Below, in pieces: positions 5,827 to 10,759 of a DNA stretch of 10,759 bases (the first letter of the stretch is position 1; each line of letters opens with the position of its first letter). The DNA comes from Holophagaceae bacterium (GTDB lineage Bacteria > Acidobacteriota > Holophagae > Holophagales > Holophagaceae). A model generated the notes under the pieces. It was given only the letters and a program-made list of their open reading frames with translations, searched no databases and was not told the DNA's origin. The DNA lies in NCBI GenBank assembly GCA_025353305.1, contig JANXQX010000087.1, positions 1 through 10,759 of the forward strand, given 5' to 3'. Both the position numbers and the translations under genes were made by a program.

Positions 5827-7740
5827 TTATCCGCGCAGCTCTGCCTTTAGGGAACGGGCAGCGTCCAGGGCCGAACCCATCCAGCCGTCAACCTCGTCCC
5901 CCAGCAGGGTACGGTCTCCCTGGAAGATCAGGCGCAACAGCCAGGCTTGATGGCCTTCGGGCAGCCCCTTGCCCCGGTAGATATCCACGCAGGTGAGGGT
6001 TTGAAGCGGTTTTTCAGCCAGGGCCTCATGTAGGACTTCGGCAAGTTGGCCGAAGGGCAGATTGAAGGGCACAACCAGGGACAAGTCCCGTTCCACGGAA
6101 GGAAAGCGGCTGAAGCCTTTGAAGGTTGGAACCACCCGTTCGGATGTGCCAGGGATGTCCGCCAGGGCCACTTCAGCCACCAGAAGGCCGCCTTCCAGAG
6201 CTTTCACCTCGGCATGTGTACCCAGGGCTGCCAGGACGCCTTGAAGCGCCGCGGGATGGATGGGGCCCTTGGGGGTCATGGGATCCAATCCGCCGGTCTC
6301 GCCAGCCCACACGATGCTCAGCGTCGAGCGTTCTTCCGGGCCATTCGGTGTGGAATGAAAAGTCGGCGCTATTTCGAAGAGCCTGACTTCCCGTGCGCCT
6401 TGCCGGAGATTGTGCTCGGCTGCGGCCTTCAACGAGGGCAGCAGAGAACCCCTCAGCACGGAGTATTCGTAACCCAGCGGATTGCCCAGAGTACGGCCTT
6501 CCGCAGGCGTGTCGGCGAACCCCGCATCCGCCTCGGGGCTGATGAATCCAAGCGTCACGGTCTGATAAAAACCGAGCGAAGCCAGCCGACGGGCGATGCC
6601 ATGCCGCAGCCGGTAATCTGCGGCAAGGGGCTCCGGATCAGAGTCCACCGGGGGCAACGCGGAGGGAATAAGATCGTAGCCCCGCAAGCGCAGCACCTCT
6701 TCGGCCAGATCTTCGGGAAGGCTCAGATCATGGCGCCAGGTAGGTGGCACAACCCGAAGCGATTTGTGCTCCTCATCCACCAGACAACCCAATCGGCGCA
6801 ACGTCATCGCCGCGTCTTCTATGGATAGTGGTTCCCCCGCGATACGCCGCAGCAAGTCTTCGGTCAGGCTGATGGGCTTGCCTTCCACCGGTTCCTGGCC
6901 CTCGGTCCAAGCCCCCTCCAGGGAAGCCCAGGCCCAGTTCTTCAGCCGTGCGGCTAAGAGATCGCGGGCGATGCGGGCCATTGAAGGGTCCGCGCCGCGA
7001 CCGAAGCGATGGCTGGCATCCGTGTGAAGCCCATGGCGGCGGGCCATGCCACGGACCACGCGGGGCTCGAACCAGGCGGATTCCAACAGAACGCGCCGGG
7101 TGTCCGTATCTACCTTGGTACTGTCACCACCCATGAGCCCCGCCAGGGCGATGGCTCCGCTGTCATCGGCGATGACCAGGTCCTTTTCGGTGAGGTTCCG
7201 TTCAATGCCATCCAAGGTCGTGATTTTCTCGCCGGCATTCGCGTACCTGATCACGATGCCGCCGCGCAACTTGTCCGCGTCGAAGGCATGGGTGGGGTGG
7301 CCGTAGCGGTGCAGCAACTCGTTGGAGGCGTCCACCGCCGCAAGATCCTTGGCGCCAGAGCCGAGACTCCCCAGGAAATTTTTAACGTCTTCAGGCGTGG
7401 ATTGGACTGCGCCGAGCGTCAATAGGGCTGTCGCGTAGAGTGGGCAGGCATCCGCTTCCAGGCGGACCGGGACCAAAGGTTCACCTTCCTCCAATGGATC
7501 CAGCTCCACGGTTGAAAGCTCCTGCCCCAGCCTGGCCGCGAGATCCCGCGCCAGGCCGCGGTGGCTCATCACATCGCCACGATTGGCCGTGATGTCCACA
7601 TCCAGCACCGTCCCATGCTCGCCCTCTGCCACGTCATCAATCGGAAAACCGAGGGAGGGGATCAGTTCACAGAGCTCATTCAAGGATGTCTTTGTGATCG
7701 CGGGCAATTCACGTTGGAGAGCTTTCAGCGAGAGGAGCAT
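5827..7740 (-). CDS. pheT: Phenylalanyl-tRNA synthetase beta subunit, lacking the tRNA-binding insert domain
   Basis: A 637-aa beta subunit that pairs with PheS as (alpha-beta)2 to charge tRNA-Phe. Domains: N-terminal segment with VLDVDITANRGDVMSHRGLA (residues 45-64, B1); B3/B4 editing region about 98-265 with YGHPTHAFDADKL, TTLDGIERNL, AGLMGGDSTKV and HRFGRGADP; B5 about 288-365 with PPTWRHDLSLPEDLAEEVLR; catalytic-like B6/B7 about 375-530 with LGNPLGYEYSVLRGSLLPSL and REVRLFEIAPTF; and the C-terminal ferredoxin-like anticodon-binding domain about 540-637 with FSRFPSVERDLSLVV. Most bacterial PheT is about 800 aa and carries an OB-fold tRNA-binding domain near residues 40-150; here residues 31-45 run directly into the B1 motif, so that domain is absent. 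The frame is open upstream to 7986, but ATG 7740 forms a TGATG junction with the pheS stop, has GGGAGGG upstream, and starts a normal PheT N-terminus. Confidence 0.95.
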   Translation of the reverse strand: MLLSLKALQRELPAITKTSLNELCELIPSLGFPIDDVAEGEHGTVLDVDITANRGDVMSHRGLARDLAARLGQELSTVELDPLEEGEPLVPVRLEADACPLYATALLTLGAVQSTPEDVKNFLGSLGSGAKDLAAVDASNELLHRYGHPTHAFDADKLRGGIVIRYANAGEKITTLDGIERNLTEKDLVIADDSGAIALAGLMGGDSTKVDTDTRRVLLESAWFEPRVVRGMARRHGLHTDASHRFGRGADPSMARIARDLLAARLKNWAWASLEGAWTEGQEPVEGKPISLTEDLLRRIAGEPLSIEDAAMTLRRLGCLVDEEHKSLRVVPPTWRHDLSLPEDLAEEVLRLRGYDLIPSALPPVDSDPEPLAADYRLRHGIARRLASLGFYQTVTLGFISPEADAGFADTPAEGRTLGNPLGYEYSVLRGSLLPSLKAAAEHNLRQGAREVRLFEIAPTFHSTPNGPEERSTLSIVWAGETGGLDPMTPKGPIHPAALQGVLAALGTHAEVKALEGGLLVAEVALADIPGTSERVVPTFKGFSRFPSVERDLSLVVPFNLPFGQLAEVLHEALAEKPLQTLTCVDIYRGKGLPEGHQAWLLRLIFQGDRTLLGDEVDGWMGSALDAARSLKAELRG

Positions 7741-8831
7741 CAGTCCAGCCCTCCCATGGCCTTGAGGAATCGTTGATCGTTCTCGAAGAAGAGCCGCAGA
7801 TCCGGAGTCTGGCTCACCATCATGGCCGTTCGTTCCACGCCCATCCCGAACGCGAAGCCACTCCAGATTCCGGGATCGATTCCAGCGATGCGCAGCACAT
7901 TGGGATGAATAAGCCCCGCGCCCAGTATCTCCACCCAGCCACTGCCCTTGCACACGCGGCAGCCCGAGCCGCCGCAAAGCGGACAATGCACATCCATCTC
8001 GCAGCCAGGCTCGACGAATGGGAAATAGGAGGGCCGGAATCTCACATCAGCATTGGGGCCGAAGAGCGCCTTCATGGCGTAGGCCAGGGTGCCTTTCAGG
8101 TGATGCATGCCGATGCCCTTGCCCACGAGCATGCCCTCGACCTGATGAAACATGGGTGAGTGCGTGGGATCGATTTCATCTTTCCGGTACACGCGTCCTG
8201 GGGCGAGAAAGCGGATGCCCCCCTTCACCTCCAGTTCTGGTGCCAGCCGTTTGAGCACGCGCACCTGCACGGGACTCGTGTGTGTGCGCAGTAGCAATTC
8301 CGGATGCTGTGCCAGATAGAACGTATCCGCGGTGCCCCGAGCCGAATGGTCTTCCGGGATGTTGAGGCCATCGAAGTTATGCTCCTCGGTCTCCACTTCA
8401 GGGCCTTCTTCCACGTGATACCCCAGGGGGCGGAAGACCTCCACCAACCGGTCCATGAGCCGATTCAAGGGGTGCAATACGCCAGTGGGCGGCATGGGGG
8501 GAGGCAAGGTCGCGTCCCAGGCATTCTTGGTGGAATCGAGCTGTTTCCTTTCGGTTTCCAATTCGGTCTGCCGGGCTTTCAAGCCTTCTTCCCAGGTTTT
8601 TTTCAGACTGTTGATGACGGCGCCCAGATCCTTTTTTTGCTCCTTGGGCGCCTTTTTCAACGATTCCATCAGACGTGCTGCGAGACTCCCCTCGCGACCG
8701 GTGTAGGTTCCCTTGAGCCGGTTCAGCGTGTCCAAGTTCGTGCAAGCGGAAAGAGCCGAGGGGAAGCGCTCGCAGGCCTCGGCCATGTCGGCGGGAAGCA
8801 GGCTGAGGGCGTTGGCGTCCAGGTGGGTCAC
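7740..8831 (-). CDS. pheS: Phenylalanyl-tRNA synthetase alpha subunit
   Basis: A 363-aa catalytic alpha subunit of PheRS (cytoplasm; tRNA-Phe charging). The N-terminal part is a helical tRNA-binding coiled coil (about 20-105, including LNRLKGTYTGREGSLAARLM). The class II catalytic core follows: HPLNRLMDRL (120-129), LLRTHTSPVQVR (180-191), motif 2 as GRVYRKDEIDPTHSPMFHQ (212-230), FVEPGCEMDV (272-281), EILGAGLIHPNVL (301-313) and motif 3 as GFAFGMGVERTAM (325-337). A four-cysteine knuckle CPLCGGSGCRVC (283-294) looks like a zinc site; similar Cys clusters occur in some bacterial PheS such as Bacillus but not in E. coli. I chose GTG 8831 because AGGA lies 6 nt upstream and it sits just after an intrinsic terminator. 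In-frame ATG 8885 would place the terminator hairpin inside the coding region. Stop overlaps the pheT start by one base. Confidence 0.95.
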   Translation of the reverse strand: MTHLDANALSLLPADMAEACERFPSALSACTNLDTLNRLKGTYTGREGSLAARLMESLKKAPKEQKKDLGAVINSLKKTWEEGLKARQTELETERKQLDSTKNAWDATLPPPMPPTGVLHPLNRLMDRLVEVFRPLGYHVEEGPEVETEEHNFDGLNIPEDHSARGTADTFYLAQHPELLLRTHTSPVQVRVLKRLAPELEVKGGIRFLAPGRVYRKDEIDPTHSPMFHQVEGMLVGKGIGMHHLKGTLAYAMKALFGPNADVRFRPSYFPFVEPGCEMDVHCPLCGGSGCRVCKGSGWVEILGAGLIHPNVLRIAGIDPGIWSGFAFGMGVERTAMMVSQTPDLRLFFENDQRFLKAMGGLD

Positions 8832-8837
8832 GGGGAG

Positions 8838-8841
8838 TCCT
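8838..8841 (-). promoter_or_regulatory. Ribosome binding site deciding the pheS start
   Basis: AGGA sits 6 nt before GTG 8831 and just downstream of the terminator hairpin. No comparable site precedes the in-frame ATG 8885, so the GTG is preferred. Confidence 0.65.
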
Positions 8842-8845
8842 GTTG

Positions 8846-8875
8846 AACAAAGAAAGGCCGCTTTCGCGGCCTTTC
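8846..8875 (-). terminator. Intrinsic terminator or attenuator between rplT and pheS
   Basis: On the minus strand, a perfect 10-bp stem GAAAGGCCGC (8875-8866) with GCGGCCTTTC (8861-8852) is closed by a GAAA tetraloop and followed by the T-rich TTTGTT (8851-8846). It lies after the rplT stop and before the pheS ribosome binding site. It should reduce read-through from rplT into pheST. In E. coli the same position carries the pheM leader peptide and attenuator, but I see no Phe-rich leader ORF here. Confidence 0.8.
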
Positions 8876-8898
8876 GGGTCCTCATCGAGTGAGTTCGA

Positions 8899-9246
8899 TC
8901 AGCCCTTGGCCGTGGCCACGAGCTTGGTAAACGCCTCGGGATTACGCACCGCGAGGTCCGCCAGGATCTTCCGATCCAAATCCACATGGGCCTTCTTGAG
9001 GCCGCCCATGAACTTGGAATAGGAAATCTCGTTCTGGCCGCAGGCGGCGCTGATGCGCACGATCCACAGCTTCCGGAAGTCGCGCTTCTTCACCTTGCGA
9101 TCGCGGTAGCCGTAACCCAGAGCCTTCTCAACGGCTTCCTTGGCGGAGCGGTACAGGCGGGACTTGGCGCCGTAGAAGCCCTTGGCGAACTTGAGCATGC
9201 GCTTGCGGCGCTGGACTCGTTTAAAACCACGTTTTACGCGTGTCAT
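8899..9246 (-). CDS. rplT: 50S ribosomal protein L20
   Basis: A 115-aa, very basic protein matching L20 over its whole length: [18 protein letters not shown] at the N-terminus (the extended rRNA-binding tail), [39 protein letters not shown], and the globular C-terminal [20 protein letters not shown] with [12 protein letters not shown]20 is essential early in 50S assembly and in several bacteria also represses its own operon by binding mRNA. ATG 9246 has AAAGGA at a spacing of 6. The 89-nt gap from rpmI carries two hairpins that could be the autoregulatory target. A terminator follows the gene. Confidence 0.98.
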   Translation of the reverse strand: MTRVKRGFKRVQRRKRMLKFAKGFYGAKSRLYRSAKEAVEKALGYGYRDRKVKKRDFRKLWIVRISAACGQNEISYSKFMGGLKKAHVDLDRKILADLAVRNPEAFTKLVATAKG

Positions 9247-9267
9247 GGGAAATCCTTTCCTGGTGGC

Positions 9268-9312
9268 AACTCAAGATGAGTTTTATGGGCCACATCGGGG
9301 GCGACATGGGCC
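9268..9312 (-). promoter_or_regulatory. Paired mRNA hairpins before rplT, candidate L20 control element
   Basis: In the rpmI-rplT gap the mRNA can form a hairpin GGCCCATGTCG (9312-9302), loop CCCC, CGATGTGGCCC (9297-9287), with 10 of 11 positions paired: one C-C mismatch and two G-U wobbles. A second hairpin, AACTCA-TCT-TGAGTT (9282-9268), lies just before the rplT ribosome binding site (9258-9253). The wobble pairs would be A-C mismatches on the other strand, so the fold suits the transcript. A link to L20 is an inference from the known autoregulation of this operon in E. coli and Bacillus. Confidence 0.45.
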
Positions 9313-9335
9313 GCCGGGGGTTTAGGTGAAAAGCA

Positions 9336-9533
9336 TCAGGCGTAAGGGAGCATTTCGGCGACGCGCTTGGTGTCGGATTCGCTCACCATGCGCCCCATGT
9401 CCAGCTGGCGTTTCCGCTTGGGGGACTTGCTGGTGAGGATGTGGCGCTGATGCGAACATCCGCGCTTGAAGCGGCCGGTGGCGGTCTTCTTGAAGCGCTT
9501 TTGTGCTCCCTTGTGGGTCTTGAGCTTAGGCAT
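9336..9533 (-). CDS. rpmI: 50S ribosomal protein L35
   Basis: A 65-aa basic protein with the full L35 pattern: [20 protein letters not shown], then [23 protein letters not shown], and a C-terminal [14 protein letters not shown]. Length is exactly that of the family. It is a small 50S subunit protein. The start ATG 9533 lies within the end of infC (8-nt overlap), with GAGG at a spacing of 6 inside the infC coding region, so its translation is probably coupled to IF3 synthesis, as in other infC-rpmI-rplT operons. Confidence 0.98.
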   Translation of the reverse strand: MPKLKTHKGAQKRFKKTATGRFKRGCSHQRHILTSKSPKRKRQLDMGRMVSESDTKRVAEMLPYA

Positions 9534-10137
9534 TTTGGACCTCGTTCGTAGTTACGGTTTCGTTTTCTTGCAAGCCCGCTGAAGGTTTGTCGGATTTAGC
9601 CGACTTGGCCTTCTTCGGGATTTCCACCGGCCTTGGAGCGACGATGGCGTGCATGTCGCGGCCATCGATGCCCGCGGGCTTTTCAATGATGCACTTGTCC
9701 AGGATGCGGCTGAATACGTCTTCAAAGATCCGGAAGCCGATGTCGCGGTGGACCACTTCGCGGCCCCTGAACATGACTACCACTTTCACTTTATCGCCTT
9801 CCTCCAGGAATCGGAGGATGTGCTTAACCTTGAATTCGAAATCGTGGTCATCGGTGCGGGGCCTGAACTTGACTTCTTTGACCACGATGTTTTTCTGTTT
9901 GGCCCTGGCCGCGTGGTCCCGCTTGGCTTCCATGAACTTATATTTCCCGTAGTCCATGATCCTGCATACCGGAGGCTTGGCGGTGGGGGAGACTTCCACA
10001 AGGTCCAGGCCTTTTTCTTCAGCAACGCGGATCGCCTGTTGGGGCGTCATGACTCCGAGTTGTGTTCCGTCTTCGTCGATGACTCGGACTTCCGGCGTAC
10101 GGATACCGTCGTTGATGCGGGTTTCAAGAGACCGGAT
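9526..10137 (-). CDS. infC: Translation initiation factor IF-3, predicted AUC start
   Basis: A 203-aa IF3 that binds the 30S subunit, blocks premature 50S joining and checks the start codon. The N-terminal domain reads [18 protein letters not shown] (4-21), [20 protein letters not shown] (28-47) and [20 protein letters not shown] (50-69); the C-terminal domain reads [17 protein letters not shown] (87-103), [13 protein letters not shown] (118-130) and MHAIVAPRP (162-170). Residues 171-203 are an extra polar, Lys/Ser/Thr-rich tail, longer than the usual ~180-aa protein. No ATG, GTG or TTG in frame fits a normal N-terminus: the only in-frame ATG (10203) lies before the Shine-Dalgarno and adds 22 residues unlike IF3. 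A perfect AGGAGG (10149-10144) sits 6 nt before ATC (10137-10135). Non-AUG starts (AUU in E. coli, AUC in Myxococcus) are a known autoregulatory trait of infC. Confidence 0.93.
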   Translation of the reverse strand: MRSLETRINDGIRTPEVRVIDEDGTQLGVMTPQQAIRVAEEKGLDLVEVSPTAKPPVCRIMDYGKYKFMEAKRDHAARAKQKNIVVKEVKFRPRTDDHDFEFKVKHILRFLEEGDKVKVVVMFRGREVVHRDIGFRIFEDVFSRILDKCIIEKPAGIDGRDMHAIVAPRPVEIPKKAKSAKSDKPSAGLQENETVTTNEVQNA

Positions 10138-10218
10138 AACAAACCTCCTACAGGGACTAACACAAAGAACGACAAGTTTATCAAGGGAGCCGGCTCTTTC
10201 CAATCATCTTTTTCGGAA
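10138..10218 (-). promoter_or_regulatory. thrS-infC intergenic leader
   Basis: The 81-nt gap before infC holds an A-rich stretch after the thrS stop, the 10-bp palindrome GAGCCGGCTC, a T-rich segment and then the infC Shine-Dalgarno. A TTGATA with a weakly matching TTAGTC 18 nt later could be an internal promoter, but the -10 match is poor. I see no intrinsic terminator, so read-through from thrS is likely. Confidence 0.3.
10144..10149 (-). promoter_or_regulatory. Perfect Shine-Dalgarno preceding the infC ATC codon
   Basis: TAGGAGGT around 10150-10143 is an exceptionally strong ribosome binding site, 6 nt upstream of ATC 10137. The nearby TTG (10142-10140) is out of frame with infC. A strong site paired with a weak start codon is the arrangement that allows IF3 to repress its own translation. 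Confidence 0.8.
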
Positions 10219-10759
10219 TTATCCCACGCGGCCCTGGATTTCGATCTGTAACGCCGCCAGGAACTCATCCACGGAACGCACGCCCTGGTCCCCTTTGAAG
10301 CGATGCCTGACGGAAACCGTGCCCGCCTCGGCCTCGCGATCCCCGATCACGAGCATGTAGGGGATCTTCTGAAGCTGGGCATCACGGATCTTGGCGTTGA
10401 TCTTCTCGTTCCGTCCATCGAGTTCCACCCGCAGCCCCAAGGCCTTGAATCGCTTCTCAAGGCTTGAGGCGAATTCATGCACACGGTCCGTGATGGGCAG
10501 GATCGCTATCTGCACAGGTGCCAGCCAGGTGGGAAACGCACCAGCGCAATGCTCGATGAGGATCCCCATGAACCGCTCCAGGCTGCCCAGCATGGCTCGG
10601 TGCAGCATGACCGGGGCTTCCTCGGTGCCATCGGATTTCGTGAATTTGAGTCCGAACCGGGCGGGCATGGAGTAATCGACTTGCAGCGTGCCCAGCTGCC
10701 AGGGACGCTTCAGTGCATCTAGAACCTGGAATTCGATCTTGGGCCCGTAGAACGCACCT
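10219..10759 (-). CDS. thrS: Threonyl-tRNA synthetase, C-terminal fragment (5' end outside window)
   Basis: The last 179 codons of a gene entering from the right edge, ending at TAA (10221-10219). ThrRS charges tRNA-Thr. The fragment opens with GAFYGPKIEFQVLDALKRPW and QLGTLQVDYSMPARFGLKF, late parts of the class II catalytic core, followed by motif 3 as HRAMLGSLERFMGILIEH. The rest is the anticodon-binding domain: WLAPVQIAILPITDRVHEFA, LRVELDGRNEKINAKIRDAQ, KIPYMLVIGDREAEAGTVSV and the terminal SVDEFLAALQIEIQ. The usual N-terminal TGS and editing domains lie outside the window. It is followed by an 81-nt gap before infC; thrS-infC order is classical. A short palindrome, GAGCCGGCTC, lies in that gap, but no terminator is seen. 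Confidence 0.96.
   Translation of the reverse strand, partial: GAFYGPKIEFQVLDALKRPWQLGTLQVDYSMPARFGLKFTKSDGTEEAPVMLHRAMLGSLERFMGILIEHCAGAFPTWLAPVQIAILPITDRVHEFASSLEKRFKALGLRVELDGRNEKINAKIRDAQLQKIPYMLVIGDREAEAGTVSVRHRFKGDQGVRSVDEFLAALQIEIQGRVG

Noticed and set aside
6046..6828. 260-codon open frame opposite pheT
   Set aside because: Antisense to a conserved gene, low-complexity composition, no recognisable domain or ribosome binding site.
7741..7986. In-frame N-terminal extension of pheT up to 7986
   Set aside because: It overlaps the conserved 3' end of pheS, its translation has no PheT similarity, and ATG 7740 gives a normal N-terminus with a TGATG junction.
8832..8987. In-frame upstream starts for pheS (ATG 8885 and further to 8987)
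   Set aside because: Beyond 8899 they overlap rplT; ATG 8885 would translate through the intrinsic terminator and has no ribosome binding site, while GTG 8831 has one.
10138..10203. ATG 10203 as the infC start
   Set aside because: It lies upstream of the perfect Shine-Dalgarno and adds 22 residues unlike any IF3 N-terminus.
1..10759. CRISPR array, insertion sequence, tRNA/rRNA gene or phage module
   Set aside because: No repeated spacers, terminal inverted repeats, transposase motifs or tRNA-like cloverleaf were seen; the lone lysozyme-like gene has no holin, spanin or phage neighbours.

Overview
The window is GC-rich bacterial DNA, densely packed with chromosomal housekeeping genes. I saw no transposase, phage module, CRISPR array or sign of recent transfer. 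Gene content and order (thrS-infC-rpmI-rplT-pheS-pheT-zapB-zapA-6S-rny, with alaS on the other side) fit a Gram-negative-type bacterium. My best guess is Acidobacteriota (Holophaga/Geothrix-like) or a deltaproteobacterial-type lineage, but this rests on general style only and was not tested by any search.

Left arm (1-1887, plus strand): the 3' end of alaS, then a small multi-pass CPBP/CAAX-type membrane protease 3 nt downstream, then a secreted DUF1028 protein with a C-terminal TPR-like region. These genes converge with a long minus-strand block, leaving only 22 bp between the two stop codons.

Right arm (1910-10759, minus strand, read right to left): 3' end of thrS; infC, which appears to start at an AUC codon behind a perfect Shine-Dalgarno; rpmI overlapping infC by 8 nt; rplT preceded by two mRNA hairpins; an intrinsic terminator/attenuator; pheS and pheT with a TGATG junction; a ZapB-like coiled-coil gene and a zapA-like gene with an ATGA overlap; a structured ~179-nt RNA that I interpret as 6S RNA; rny (RNase Y); a GAF-like protein; and an exported GH24 lysozyme-like protein. 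Translation (initiation factor, ribosomal proteins, aminoacyl-tRNA synthetases), Z-ring assembly, global RNA polymerase control by 6S RNA and mRNA decay by RNase Y thus lie in one co-oriented cluster.

Points most worth a second look: PheT is short (637 aa) and goes straight from the N-terminal segment to the B1-type 'ANRGD' motif, so the usual inserted tRNA-binding (EMAP-II/OB) domain is absent; the lysozyme-like protein has histidine where GH24 enzymes have the catalytic threonine; infC uses a non-canonical start; a 6S RNA candidate begins at the zapA stop codon; and the rpmI-rplT gap holds a hairpin whose pairing is better on the transcribed strand, a candidate L20 control element. I found no clear evidence of a wholly new multi-gene system.
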